DNA of 64,000 nucleotides from Anditalea andensis (GTDB lineage Bacteria; Bacteroidota; Bacteroidia; Cytophagales; Cyclobacteriaceae): NCBI RefSeq assembly GCF_000714815.1, contig NZ_JMIH01000028.1, positions 186,001 to 250,000 of the forward strand, read 5' to 3'. Shown piece by piece: positions 1 to 8,947 of this stretch (position 1 is its first letter; each line of letters starts with the position of its first letter). The notes under the pieces were generated by a model. It saw only the letters and a program-made list of their open reading frames with translations, ran no database searches and was not told where the DNA came from. The position numbers and the translations under genes were made by a program.

Positions 1-642
1 CAGCATGATCAAAGAAGCTGTAAATTTTCCCATAGGCGTCAATGGAGTAATGTCTCCAAAACCTACAGTAGTAAGTGTTACTATGGCCCAATACATAGAC
101 ATAGGTATACTGGTATAGCCACTTTCAGGTCCTTCGATTATAAACATAATAGTCCCCATCACCAGCACTATAGTCAATACCGACCCTATAAATATCAGGA
201 TCTTTCTTCTACTTGCTAGCAGAGCATCACCTATATAATTAGCTTCAGATAGATAGCGTCCCATTTTTAGGACCCTGAGTACCCGCAAAAACCTCAAAGC
301 TCTTATCACCGTCAAAAACTGAGTACCCACTATAAATAAGCTTAAATAGGTAGGGATCACGGCTAAAAAATCCACAATTCCATAAAAACTTAAGACATAT
401 CCCCTCGTCCTACGCGTCAACCACACCCTTAAAGCATATTCGATAGTAAACATAATGGTAAAAACCCATTCGATAGTGGTAAGTATCTTTCCATACTTTT
501 GCCAATAAGCATCTACAGATTCTACTAATGCCACTACTACACTACCCAAGATCAAAAGAAGCAATACGACATCAAAAGCTTTGGAAGCTTTATCATCAGA
601 TTCGAATACGATATGGGCTAGTCTAGCTTTGCTGATTGGCAT
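1..642 (-). CDS. Voltage-gated potassium channel / ion transporter, 3'-truncated by window edge
   Basis: The first 214 codons of a six-transmembrane voltage-gated K+ channel are visible; the C-terminus lies beyond the left edge. The start is an ATG at 642 (MPISKARLAHIV). Translation shows hydrophobic S1 and S2 helices, then an S4-like voltage sensor around residues 115-130 with arginine or lysine about every third position (RALRFLRVLRVLK). Near the edge is the selectivity filter TTVGFGD, followed by TPLTPMGK, typical of bacterial Kv/KvAP-like channels. The protein should sit in the inner membrane and conduct K+ on depolarisation. No cytoplasmic regulatory domain can be judged because the end is missing. 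The family is secure; the physiological role is not shown by the context. Confidence 0.88.
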   Translation of the reverse strand, partial: MPISKARLAHIVFESDDKASKAFDVVLLLLILGSVVVALVESVDAYWQKYGKILTTIEWVFTIMFTIEYALRVWLTRRTRGYVLSFYGIVDFLAVIPTYLSLFIVGTQFLTVIRALRFLRVLRVLKMGRYLSEANYIGDALLASRRKILIFIGSVLTIVLVMGTIMFIIEGPESGYTSIPMSMYWAIVTLTTVGFGDITPLTPMGKFTASLIML

Positions 643-1344
643 AGTGAATATAATTTTAAATCAATAAGAATTATAAATGCATAAAGTAAAATTAACTGAA
701 TATTATGAAAGGACCTTTCATTTTAGGATTACATAACTTTTCAGGATCACTTAAAGCGAAAATTAAGCAAAAAAAGAACCATTGATCTGATAAACCAAGT
801 TTTGTGAGCTCAAAGCAATTTATAGGTATTCGCGGGATATTAATTGTTGCCTTAAGGCACCTATAACATTTTGGATTTTCCTCATAAGAAATAGCTTTAC
901 CATTCGATAAAAATTTTATACCCCTATAATAAAATAAGCGGGTCCCTCCTCAGGGACCCGCTAAACCTTATACTAAAAATAAACTGCAATTAAAAAAATA
1001 TTTTAACCCCTATTTAAAGATAACCGTGAATCCCCTTTCTAATTAGAATATCATCCTTTTCAAATAGGGACATTTTACATATCTCAACAGTGAAAGTCCG
1101 TAAAAAAAATGAGGGAACAAAATCCGCTAATCATACTTAAATCATTAAAAAACCTTTTTTAGTACCATTTTAGAGATAAAATCCTTTTTCATAAATACCA
1201 ACAACAAAATTCATACTTAAAGAAATTGATGTATTTTTCAATTATTTTTTATAAAATTTCAAACCAAATCTAAAGTAGAGACTATAGAAAACAGAAATGA
1301 TAGGCATTATTTAGGATAATAAATCCTTTTAAAAAATAATAAAA
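643..1344. other. AT-rich intergenic region without a gene
   Basis: No supported coding sequence occurs between the K+ channel and the alcohol dehydrogenase. The stretch is strongly AT-rich. It holds one perfect G+C-rich hairpin (937-962, listed separately) lying about 440 bp beyond the dehydrogenase stop and not paired with any gene. The part next to 643 presumably carries the promoter of the channel gene. Confidence 0.6.
937..962 (-). terminator. Orphan hairpin, terminator-like on the minus strand
   Basis: An 11-bp perfect inverted repeat (AGCGGGTCCCT / AGGGACCCGCT) encloses a 4-base loop. Read on the minus strand it is followed by TTATTTTATTATA, a U-rich tail fit for an intrinsic terminator. 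On the plus strand the following bases are not T-rich. No gene ends next to it, so it may end read-through from the dehydrogenase, end an unrecognised small RNA, or insulate the channel gene. Confidence 0.5.
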
Positions 1345-1345
1345 C

Positions 1346-1387
1346 AAAAAAATCCATCACCAGCACTACCGCCACTGATGATGGATA
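1346..1387 (-). terminator. Intrinsic terminator of the alcohol dehydrogenase gene
   Basis: On the minus strand, 16 bp past the stop codon, a 12-bp stem (ATCCATCATCAG pairing with CTGGTGATGGAT, one G-U) is followed directly by a TTTTTTTG tract. This is a canonical rho-independent terminator. Confidence 0.85.
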
Positions 1388-1402
1388 TAAGACTACATTT
1401 AA

Positions 1403-2560
1403 TTATAGCGCATATTCTAAAATTTTGACCACATCTTGCTGATGGATATCCTGGTGTTCCCCCAGACCTATTTCTCCGTTTCTTTTAGCCAAACGCTCAG
1501 CGATCTCATTTATGGCTTCCGGATTTACATCATAGTCTTTCAGTTTGGTTTTGATACCCAGGCTTTCAAAAAATGCTATAGTTTTATCTACAGCCTGATG
1601 GATGATCTCTTCTTCAGAACCTTCTGTAATGTTCCAGATCCTGGATGCATATTGAAGCAGTTTATGTTTCTTTTGCTCAGATTTATGTTGGAATATCCCA
1701 GGCATCACTATCGCGAGCGTCCGGGCATGATCTATTTCAAATAAGGCAGTCAGTTCATGTCCTATCCTATGGGTGGCCCAGTCCTGCGGTACGCCCACAC
1801 CGATTACACCGTTCAATGCCATGGTACAGGCCCACATAATATTGGCCCTGCTGGTATAGTCCTTAGGATCTGCATACGTTTTGGGGCCTTCTTCTATCAA
1901 GGTAAGTAGAATTCCTTCCGCCATCCGGTCCTGTAAAGGTGCATCAGCTGGATAGGTCAAGTACTGTTCTATCACATGGGAAAAAGCATCCACTACCCCA
2001 TTGGCTATCTGACGGGCAGGCAAGGATAAAGTGGTTTCAGGATCGAGGACAGAAAACTGTGGATAAACATGCGGTGAGCCAAAAGCTAGCTTTTCTTTGG
2101 TAGCATCTCTGGTGATGACAGCATTACCGTTCATCTCTGAAGCAGTGGCGGGAAGGGTCAGTACTGTGCCTATCGGCAATGCCTGTTTTACCTTCGCACG
2201 ATCGGATAGGATCATCCATGGATCAGTTTCAATATAAACCCCTGCAGCTATAAATTTGGCGGCATCTATAACAGAGCCACCTCCCACAGCAAGTATAAAT
2301 TCTATGCTTTCTTTCTTTACTAAATTGATGGCCTTTAAGCAGGTCTCATACCTAGGATTTGCCTCTATGCCGCTAAATTCAGTTATGTTATACCCTTTAA
2401 GTGCCTGCATGACTTGGTCATATACACCGTTCTTTTTAATGGAACCACCACCATATAGCAGCAGGATTTTCTGGTTGGGATGAAGTTCCTGGTTAATATT
2501 GGCTATTTGGCCTTTTCCAAAAAGGATTTTGGTCGGATTTTTAAATTGGAAATTGTTCAT
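1403..2560 (-). CDS. yqhD: Iron-type NAD(P)-dependent alcohol dehydrogenase, YqhD-like
   Basis: A 385-residue member of the iron-containing (group III) alcohol dehydrogenases, closest in pattern to E. coli YqhD, an NADPH-dependent aldehyde reductase that detoxifies short-chain and lipid-derived aldehydes. The opening MNNFQFKNPTKILFGKG, the GGGS motifs near residues 37 and 93 and the block GVPQDWATHRIGHEL are family hallmarks. The expected metal ligands are present: D191 and H195 in VDAFSH, H264 in WATH, H278 in IDH. Length equals that of YqhD (387). The enzyme should be cytoplasmic. It is monocistronic: its own terminator follows and more than 320 bp separate it from the next gene upstream. 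The physiological substrate is inferred from the family. Confidence 0.93.
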   Translation of the reverse strand: MNNFQFKNPTKILFGKGQIANINQELHPNQKILLLYGGGSIKKNGVYDQVMQALKGYNITEFSGIEANPRYETCLKAINLVKKESIEFILAVGGGSVIDAAKFIAAGVYIETDPWMILSDRAKVKQALPIGTVLTLPATASEMNGNAVITRDATKEKLAFGSPHVYPQFSVLDPETTLSLPARQIANGVVDAFSHVIEQYLTYPADAPLQDRMAEGILLTLIEEGPKTYADPKDYTSRANIMWACTMALNGVIGVGVPQDWATHRIGHELTALFEIDHARTLAIVMPGIFQHKSEQKKHKLLQYASRIWNITEGSEEEIIHQAVDKTIAFFESLGIKTKLKDYDVNPEAINEIAERLAKRNGEIGLGEHQDIHQQDVVKILEYAL

Positions 2561-2831
2561 GGTACTTATATTTAGTGTGTTGGTGAAGAAGTAACTAAAA
2601 TTGAGGGAAAATGATTTACGTAAGCAGGTGTTCTATCTGAAATAAGGGACCTGCCATAAAAAGTAAGCGGATTAAATAAAGAGCAAAAAGGTATAAGCGC
2701 AAAATTTATATTCCATTTTATAAAGTAAACCCTTCTGCAATATACGTCCTCCTTAAACTTTAAAAAAATAACCAAAATAGAGGACAGTTTATGCAGCAGT
2801 CCTATAGATTCGTCAAAAAGTATGATTTAAA
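2561..2831. other. Intergenic region upstream of the alcohol dehydrogenase
   Basis: No credible gene is seen. Translations in all frames give only short unrelated stretches. The right part carries the terminator of the leftward lipoprotein operon (listed separately) and the left part must contain the dehydrogenase promoter, for which no clear Bacteroidota -7 box was found. Confidence 0.5.
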
Positions 2832-2870
2832 ATAAAGGCATTAATAGGATAAACAGCCTCTTAATGCCTT
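2832..2870 (-). terminator. Intrinsic terminator after the small lipoprotein gene
   Basis: A 10-bp perfect inverted repeat (AAGGCATTAA 2835-2844 with TTAATGCCTT 2861-2870) begins 16 bp past the stop at 2887. On the minus strand it is followed by TATTTTAAAT. It ends the operon that starts at 7799. Confidence 0.75.
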
Positions 2871-2886
2871 CTCAAATTTTTATAAT

Positions 2887-3462
2887 TCAATTATCGGCCA
2901 TCAATGACCTATTAAGCCATCTTCTGGAAATAGTATCAAAAGCAATGGTTTTATCTGGAAATTCAATATACTCTTCTACTGAATTATGGGTATAATAAGG
3001 TGATAAATCTTCACCTTTGGCCATCTTATCAAATAGCAACATAGATCTGTCGGTAAATTCAGGTTCAGCCAGTCTCCAGGTTCTGAATACTTCATTGTAA
3101 TGAATGATTTCTCCATTATCATTTCTCACAGCCTCTATGCCAGTAGCAAAATATTTCTCAAATCTGCTGGGAGCTACCTTCTTTAAAAGAAAGAATTCTT
3201 TTCCTTCGGAAGTTTTATGATAGGCTATTAGCTCGTGCTCCTTGGCATGAAGCTTATAATAGGGATCAAATTTTTCCTCAAACTTATTGTCATGATCAGC
3301 TCCTTTTTTTGGTAATTTGCCAAAATAGCGAACCATCTCGTACAAGGTCTCCTCCTGTTGGGCTACAGAAAGCTGATCCGGATTATAGTTTCTTGACATA
3401 CAGCCGCTAAAACCCAAAAGTATTAGCCACATCCAGCAATATTTGATCATTTGTAAAGGCAT
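2887..3462 (-). CDS. Small lipoprotein of unknown function
   Basis: A 191-residue protein whose N-terminus is a short lipoprotein signal: MIKYCWMWLILLGFSGC, lipobox GFSGC with the lipidated cysteine at residue 21 (17 if translation begins at the second ATG, 3450). The mature part is hydrophilic, without recognisable domain, with many aromatic, lysine and glutamate residues (YELHAKEHEL, FRTWRLAEPEF). It should be anchored to the inner or outer membrane facing the periplasm. It is the last gene behind a TonB-dependent receptor and a beta-helix lipoprotein, separated from the latter by 63 bp containing a hairpin terminator, so it is probably expressed at reduced level or separately. Association with the receptor is inferred from position only. 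Confidence 0.72.
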   Translation of the reverse strand: MPLQMIKYCWMWLILLGFSGCMSRNYNPDQLSVAQQEETLYEMVRYFGKLPKKGADHDNKFEEKFDPYYKLHAKEHELIAYHKTSEGKEFFLLKKVAPSRFEKYFATGIEAVRNDNGEIIHYNEVFRTWRLAEPEFTDRSMLLFDKMAKGEDLSPYYTHNSVEEYIEFPDKTIAFDTISRRWLNRSLMADN

Positions 3463-3475
3463 TTAAATTTTAAAG

Positions 3476-3505
3476 AAAGACCAAGCTTATGGTAGCTTGG
3501 TCTTT
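3476..3505 (-). terminator. Intercistronic hairpin (terminator or attenuator)
   Basis: A 12-bp perfect stem (AAAGACCAAGCT 3476-3487 with AGCTTGGTCTTT 3494-3505) with a 6-base loop lies between the beta-helix lipoprotein and the small lipoprotein. Minus-strand transcription would run from it into CTTTAAAATTT. It resembles an intrinsic terminator that partly separates the third gene from the first two, or an mRNA-stabilising 3' structure. Confidence 0.7.
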
Positions 3506-3525
3506 TGTTTAATAGGTTTTTAATA

Positions 3526-4926
3526 TTAATATGCTTTATCGATAGGATCGAATTCAGCCCAGCCATTGGTCCAGTCTGTACTGCCAAATGCGCCGATGTA
3601 AGCGACTTCCTTATTAAAGAAATTCGTCCTATTAGGTTCTTGGAATTTAGTAAGATCAAATTTAGCACCTGTAGCGATAAGACCACCACTGATTGTGAAA
3701 TCAGGATTTGAATCATACGCACCGGCAAGTCTGCTTCCAAAGAACCAATTTTGCTTTATCCCCAAAGCAGTATGCTGCTCTTCAGATGCCTGCTGGTTGA
3801 TCACCGTGTTTCTTCCTTCGATATAAGCACCTACTGCATTTACATCTACACCTGTGCCTGCCCTGAATTTTTCATTGGGAGCAAAGAAAATGTTGTTGGC
3901 TATATGTCCGTTACCGGCTACTGCATATTGGTTATAAACAGAAGGCTGGTTCATTCTCAAAGCTCTCGGAAAACCGGTAAAAACGGAATTGGTAATGGTT
4001 ACTGCAGTTCTTCTTCTTAAATCTACCGCATGGGCATAATTGCCATTGCCAGGATTGGTACCAGTTGCTATGGGACCAATTATGGTAAAATTAGAGAAGG
4101 TACCGGTAGTATAAGGTGGTACATCGTTGTCATTTGGTCCGTTATCACACTCAAAAGCATTGGATTCAGACTGATCAGCATAACCTGGATATCTTACGGC
4201 TAGTCCAAACTGAACATTACCTGAATATCCAAAGTCTACGTCGAAATCATCGTCCCACATGGCAAAAGAAATTAAATTCTTTCCGTTTACAGTACCGCCA
4301 AACCACTCAAAGCCATCGTCTCCACCATAGGAAACCATCACATTTTCGAATTTGGTACCGCTTCCTACCCCACCAAGGGTAATGGAATTGGTTTCATTGT
4401 TTACAGATAGTTCGATACCGGCAAATTCAACTCTTAAGAATTCATAAACTCCGGAATTGTCATCGTTCATAGAAGCATCATTTCTACCGAAATTGACCGC
4501 AGGGCTGATGCCTTCTATTTGAGGATTGACCTGATTGGTCTGGGCATTTCCTAATATTACCAAACCGCCCCAGTCTCCCTTATCACGAAGACCCGCTTCT
4601 TGGTCTGATGTCATGACTATAGGTCTTTCTGCTGTACCCTGTGCCATCATTTTCCCACCTCTATCGATAATAAGGGTTCCTCTTGTTCTCTTATTTCCAA
4701 GAATTACAGTACCAGGTTCAACAGTTAGCACCTGACCTTCTCTAACGAATGTCTGCCCTACGATTAGATATTTTTTATCCGCCGTAAGTGTACGGGTAGT
4801 AAGGTCACCTTGTAGTTCGACCAAATCACTGTTTGATGGATCGTTGACATCTACTATCGGATCTTCCGAACATGCCATCCCTAGTATTAACAGGGATAAT
4901 GATGCAAAAATGGATAACTTTTTCAT
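3526..4926 (-). CDS. Secreted lipoprotein with a right-handed parallel beta-helix region
   Basis: A 466-residue protein with a lipoprotein signal (MKKLSIFASLSLLILGMAC, lipobox LGMAC, C19) and an acidic linker starting SEDPIVDVND. The body has the pattern of right-handed beta-helix proteins: residues 60-130 (EGQVLTVEPGTVI, GTLIIDRGGKMMAQG) read like polymorphic-outer-membrane or pectate-lyase-like rungs, followed by GGDDGFEWFGGTVNGKN, GYSGNVQFGLAVRYPG and repeated aspartate/asparagine turns that could bind Ca2+. No catalytic residues can be assigned. It lies 38 bp behind a TonB-dependent receptor in the same direction, so it is probably the receptor's surface or periplasmic lipoprotein partner, although it is not a SusD homologue. 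The cargo is unknown. Confidence 0.8.
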   Translation of the reverse strand: MKKLSIFASLSLLILGMACSEDPIVDVNDPSNSDLVELQGDLTTRTLTADKKYLIVGQTFVREGQVLTVEPGTVILGNKRTRGTLIIDRGGKMMAQGTAERPIVMTSDQEAGLRDKGDWGGLVILGNAQTNQVNPQIEGISPAVNFGRNDASMNDDNSGVYEFLRVEFAGIELSVNNETNSITLGGVGSGTKFENVMVSYGGDDGFEWFGGTVNGKNLISFAMWDDDFDVDFGYSGNVQFGLAVRYPGYADQSESNAFECDNGPNDNDVPPYTTGTFSNFTIIGPIATGTNPGNGNYAHAVDLRRRTAVTITNSVFTGFPRALRMNQPSVYNQYAVAGNGHIANNIFFAPNEKFRAGTGVDVNAVGAYIEGRNTVINQQASEEQHTALGIKQNWFFGSRLAGAYDSNPDFTISGGLIATGAKFDLTKFQEPNRTNFFNKEVAYIGAFGSTDWTNGWAEFDPIDKAY

Positions 4927-4964
4927 TTTGATAATTTAGAATTAGATTATTGTTTATTTACTCT

Positions 4965-7799
4965 TTAAAATGTATACATAACAGAAGTGGTGAATAGCGA
5001 ACCTCTCTTAAACTGAAATATAGGGTTATCCACATCTGTGTTGATTTTAGTAGAACCGGTCAGGAAGCTGGAGTTCTCGAAGAACCTGTATTTGGCATTG
5101 AATACATCCTGCACGCCACCTCTCCAGGTAAATTTATTACTTATACGCTTGCTGAAGGTAATATCAAGGGCATGCCTAGGCAGTTCAAAAATGGTGGGGA
5201 ATAAATAGTTACCCACAGCATAGATACGCTGGCCAAAGATATTGTAGGCCGCCCCCACCTGTAGCCCTATCACTTCGTCATTATAAACCAATCCGGAATT
5301 GATGATATAGGGAGACTGCCCCTGTAACGGTCGCTTCTGGTCTTGGGCTAAATCTGCATCTGGACCAAAATCTACCTGAGACTGAATCAAGGAGGCATTT
5401 AGATTGAGGCTGAAATTATTTAAAAATTGACTGGGAAATACCCCCGCAAAAGATTTTCTGATCTCCAATTCTGCACCCACATTATAAGCACTATTGGCAT
5501 TACCAAAATTAAACCCTGGTCCTTCTGTCTGTACCACGATTCTGGTTTCTATAGGGTTTTGAAAATATTTATAGAATACGCCAAGACTAATCATTTCTCC
5601 TACTCGCGGATAAGTTTCTATTCTTAAATCCAAATTGTGTAGGTCTGCTACCTTTAAATTAGGATTGCCATCAAAAGTCGCTTCCATCCTAAAATCATAG
5701 TATTGGAATGGAGCTATTTCTCTAAACTCAGGACGGTTTACTGTTTTGCCATAGCCAAACCTGAGCTGTGTCTGCTCAGTAAATGCATAATCCAAATTCA
5801 AAAAGCCCAATGGAGAAAATATAGGATTTTTAATGTTTAATGGTCCAGCATCATTATTACCATTCAAATTTTGAATATTATATTCCATCCTGGTGCCACC
5901 TGATATATTCAAGCTTCCAATAGGATAAACAATAGATAAATAACCCGCGGACAATAAATTGGTACCAGAGTAACTGTCCACCGGTCGGGTGCCTTCTTCT
6001 ACTACCAGTCCATTGCTTCTTCTAATATTTTCAGGGGAAAAAATTTCATCCAAAGGCAAATATCTTATTTGCTCCCCGATCACCGGATCATTGGCTCCTC
6101 CTGGGTATAAATAGCTGAAATATCTTGAATTGAATTCCCTGTTTCTATAATCAACTAGGTACCCTGCCTTAAAAATTTTGGGACGGTCTTCACTCCCGCC
6201 AAAATTCTTTTCAAAATTCAGTCCATTAGAAACCCCATATTCTGTTAAATCACCCCAGTATCTACCCGTATCAAAAAGATTGGAGCTTGGAGGTAGGGTC
6301 ATGGCATAAGCTTCTTCACCTGTTTGTGAAAAGTTAACCGTTCTAAACCTTCTGAGATCCGGCTCCTGCTCACCAAGATAATTTATTCCTACTATCCAAT
6401 TCAGAGATGATTTAGATATGGGAAAGCTATGGTTACCTTCCAGTTGCCCGGAATAGATTGATCTACTCCTATAACCTAATAAATAATTTCTTCTTCGTAA
6501 CCCAGCAAGCTGTACTGCGTCAAAACCCTCTCTCATAATGGTGACATTTTCACCGATTTGATTATAAAGGTTTTTAAAAGAGATACTGTTAAAGGCATTT
6601 ATCTTATAGTTCCAATTTGAAGTAATACCTACCCTGTTATCTTTTTCATAGCTCATATCATCATATGCCAATCTATTGAGAATAGGTTGAGAAACATCTT
6701 CCCAGGTAAAATACCGCGAAAAATCGCGGCTATAACTTTGGTAAGACTGTGAGATATTAAAGCTGGTTACTGTACTTATGCTTGAGGCTCCTTTTAAATT
6801 GAAATATCTGCCTAAAGTGACGGCGGCCCTTTGATCGGGAATGGCCATAGTTTGCTGAGCTACAAAATCATTTCTGAAGCTTTTTCCCACTCTTTCTCTA
6901 AATTCAGAAAACCTATTGGAATTGACCATTTCATCTGTAGATGGCACATTCGAAGGCAGATCCCGCAATCCTCCATCAAAACCTAAAATATCGGTTTTCG
7001 ATCCCTGTGCCTGTAAATGATTCCCAAAGGTGGTACCAGCCCTCACGCCAATCCCATATTCTACTGTAGTAAAATTTTCCTCAACCGCATTTTTAGTATA
7101 GAGCTTTATCAATCCCCCAGCAAAATCTCCAGGGTTTTCAGGTGATCCGCTTTTAAAGACCAGCATCCTGTCCAATGCAGAGGATGGGATCAGGTCAAAC
7201 GAAAATGTCCTCCTGTCCACTTCGGTGCTTGGTGCAATGGCATTGTTGATCATGACCTGGTTATACCGCTCCGGTACTCCCCTTACCATGATAAATCTGT
7301 TATCCACCACGGTTACGCCCGGAACACGGCTCATGACCTGGGCGGCATCCCTGTCCTGGGAAATACGGATCTGCTCTGCGGAAATCCCACTTACCACGTT
7401 CAGCGAACGTTTGATTTCAGAAATCACGGCCATCTGGGTATTGGTCTCCCTTGATGCAGTTACCAATACTTCTCCCAAATTCCCCAGATCTTCTTCTAAC
7501 TTTACATCCAATACCGTAGTCCTGTCGGCTACAACTATGACACCTTCCAGCCTCACAGTTTTGTATGAAATAAAAGACACCAGTAACTTATAATTACCGG
7601 CCTCTACTCTATTAAGCTCAAAAGAGCCATCCAGATCGGTGGCCACTCCCAGAGAACTGCCTTCAATTCTCACATTGGCGCCGATGATGGTTTCTCCCGT
7701 TTGAGCATCAGTCACCACTCCTTTAATAGTGCCTGATTGTGCAAATACACTTCCGGTGAGGAGTGCTAATGCAAGGGTTAAACGTAAAATTTTTTTCAT
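4965..7799 (-). CDS. TonB-dependent outer-membrane receptor with carboxypeptidase-regulatory N-terminal domain
   Basis: A 944-residue outer-membrane receptor. I place the start at the ATG at 7799, because MKKILRLTLALALLTGSVFAQ is a complete signal peptide; an in-frame ATG at 7841 would add 14 residues of no obvious purpose. Residues 22-105 form a carboxypeptidase-regulatory-like beta-sandwich (GTIKGVVTDAQTGETIIGANV). It is followed by a plug domain (EVLVTASRETNTQM, SRVPGVTVVDNRFIMVRGV) and a 22-strand barrel ending in a C-terminal aromatic (VMYTF), the signal for BamA insertion. Import would be energised by TonB-ExbBD, not in this window. It heads a leftward operon with two lipoproteins. The substrate cannot be read from sequence. 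Confidence 0.93.
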   Translation of the reverse strand: MKKILRLTLALALLTGSVFAQSGTIKGVVTDAQTGETIIGANVRIEGSSLGVATDLDGSFELNRVEAGNYKLLVSFISYKTVRLEGVIVVADRTTVLDVKLEEDLGNLGEVLVTASRETNTQMAVISEIKRSLNVVSGISAEQIRISQDRDAAQVMSRVPGVTVVDNRFIMVRGVPERYNQVMINNAIAPSTEVDRRTFSFDLIPSSALDRMLVFKSGSPENPGDFAGGLIKLYTKNAVEENFTTVEYGIGVRAGTTFGNHLQAQGSKTDILGFDGGLRDLPSNVPSTDEMVNSNRFSEFRERVGKSFRNDFVAQQTMAIPDQRAAVTLGRYFNLKGASSISTVTSFNISQSYQSYSRDFSRYFTWEDVSQPILNRLAYDDMSYEKDNRVGITSNWNYKINAFNSISFKNLYNQIGENVTIMREGFDAVQLAGLRRRNYLLGYRSRSIYSGQLEGNHSFPISKSSLNWIVGINYLGEQEPDLRRFRTVNFSQTGEEAYAMTLPPSSNLFDTGRYWGDLTEYGVSNGLNFEKNFGGSEDRPKIFKAGYLVDYRNREFNSRYFSYLYPGGANDPVIGEQIRYLPLDEIFSPENIRRSNGLVVEEGTRPVDSYSGTNLLSAGYLSIVYPIGSLNISGGTRMEYNIQNLNGNNDAGPLNIKNPIFSPLGFLNLDYAFTEQTQLRFGYGKTVNRPEFREIAPFQYYDFRMEATFDGNPNLKVADLHNLDLRIETYPRVGEMISLGVFYKYFQNPIETRIVVQTEGPGFNFGNANSAYNVGAELEIRKSFAGVFPSQFLNNFSLNLNASLIQSQVDFGPDADLAQDQKRPLQGQSPYIINSGLVYNDEVIGLQVGAAYNIFGQRIYAVGNYLFPTIFELPRHALDITFSKRISNKFTWRGGVQDVFNAKYRFFENSSFLTGSTKINTDVDNPIFQFKRGSLFTTSVMYTF

Positions 7800-7900
7800 T
7801 GATATTTGTAGTAAACGAACACCACAAATGTCACTAGCCAATGTAAACTGGATAGGTAGAAAAAGTTAATTATCGGTTAATTGAACTTATTAAAAACCAA

Positions 7901-7936
7901 AAAACCATCGCAATAACTTAATATTGCGATGGTTTT
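7901..7936 (-). terminator. Intrinsic terminator of the moxR gene
   Basis: A 15-bp perfect inverted repeat (AAAACCATCGCAATA with TATTGCGATGGTTTT, loop of 6) lies 34 bp past the moxR stop. On the minus strand it is followed by TTTTTTGGTTTTT. It separates moxR from the receptor operon. Confidence 0.88.
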
Positions 7937-7969
7937 ATTAATATATTGTTCAAATATGTAGCCGAATGC

Positions 7970-8947
7970 CTATTTGAATGTTACGGATTTATTAAGCGGA
8001 ATTTTATCCAAGACTATATCTATCAGGTCTCTTGTGCTTACATTATCCGCCTCAGCTTCATAATTAAGTATAATTCTGTGGTTAAGCACATCCTGTGCTA
8101 TAGATTTTATATCTTCAGGAAGTACATAGTCTCTTCCTTCCATCATAGCTGCTGCTCTTGAGGCTAGATTAAGGTTGATACTGGCCCGTGGGGATACACC
8201 GAACTGTATGTATTTGGCCTCTTCAGTCAATCCGTATTTTTGCGGAAATCTGGTAGCAAATACCAGTTCGATAATGTAGTTTTCCAAGGGCTCAGCTATC
8301 TTAACTTCATTGATCTTAGCCCGTATGGCAAAAATATCCTCCTTGGAAAGCACCGCATTTACTTCAGACATGTACTGCATATTGGACATTCTGCGCATGA
8401 CCTCCAGTTCATCCGCTTTGGAAGGGTAATCTATGTGGACTTTCATCATAAACCTATCCACCTGCGCTTCAGGGAGAGGGTAGGTTCCCTCTTGGTCCAC
8501 CGGATTTTGGGTAGCCAATACCAAGAATGGCCTGTCCAAATTAAAGGAAGTCTCCCCTATAGTCACCTGCTTTTCCTGCATGGCTTCCAGTAAAGCTGAC
8601 TGCACCTTGGCTGGAGAGCGGTTAATTTCATCTGCTAATATGATATTTGAAAATATAGGACCCTTTTTTACTTCAAAATCACCATTTTGCTGATTATAAA
8701 TCATGGTCCCTATAAGGTCTGAAGGCAATAGATCAGGAGTAAACTGGATGCGCTTAAAATCCAGGTTGATCACCTTGGCAAGCGTATTTACCGTCAGGGT
8801 CTTAGCCAGCCCAGGCACCCCTTCTAAAAGAATATGTCCATTGGTAAATAAACCTATTAAGAGTCTGTTGACCATCCTGTCCTGACCTACTACAACTTTT
8901 TTTACTTCATTGATTACTTCCCGGATTTTTTCCTGATGCATGTGCAT
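7970..8947 (-). CDS. MoxR-family AAA+ ATPase
   Basis: A 325-residue AAA+ protein of the MoxR family: Walker A GVPGLAKT (43-50), Walker B ILADE (103-107), sensor 1 ATQN (145-148), arginine finger in AQVDRF (R165) and the C-terminal lid with GVSPRASI. MoxR ATPases act as chaperones that mature or insert cofactors, usually for proteins with von Willebrand A domains. Here the usual partners (DUF58 and BatA/BatB-type genes) are absent: the gene has its own terminator and 185 bp lie between its start and the next gene upstream. Either ATG at 8947 or 8941 could start translation. The family is certain; the target is unknown. Confidence 0.93.
   Translation of the reverse strand: MHMHQEKIREVINEVKKVVVGQDRMVNRLLIGLFTNGHILLEGVPGLAKTLTVNTLAKVINLDFKRIQFTPDLLPSDLIGTMIYNQQNGDFEVKKGPIFSNIILADEINRSPAKVQSALLEAMQEKQVTIGETSFNLDRPFLVLATQNPVDQEGTYPLPEAQVDRFMMKVHIDYPSKADELEVMRRMSNMQYMSEVNAVLSKEDIFAIRAKINEVKIAEPLENYIIELVFATRFPQKYGLTEEAKYIQFGVSPRASINLNLASRAAAMMEGRDYVLPEDIKSIAQDVLNHRIILNYEAEADNVSTRDLIDIVLDKIPLNKSVTFK

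Noticed and set aside
2572-2775. 67-codon minus-strand frame upstream of the dehydrogenase
   Set aside because: Composition is unlike a protein and it occupies the expected promoter region.
5026-5034. Perfect DnaA box TTATCCACA inside the first receptor gene (another at 35386-35394 in recJ)
   Set aside because: Isolated single boxes within genes are expected by chance and have no neighbours.
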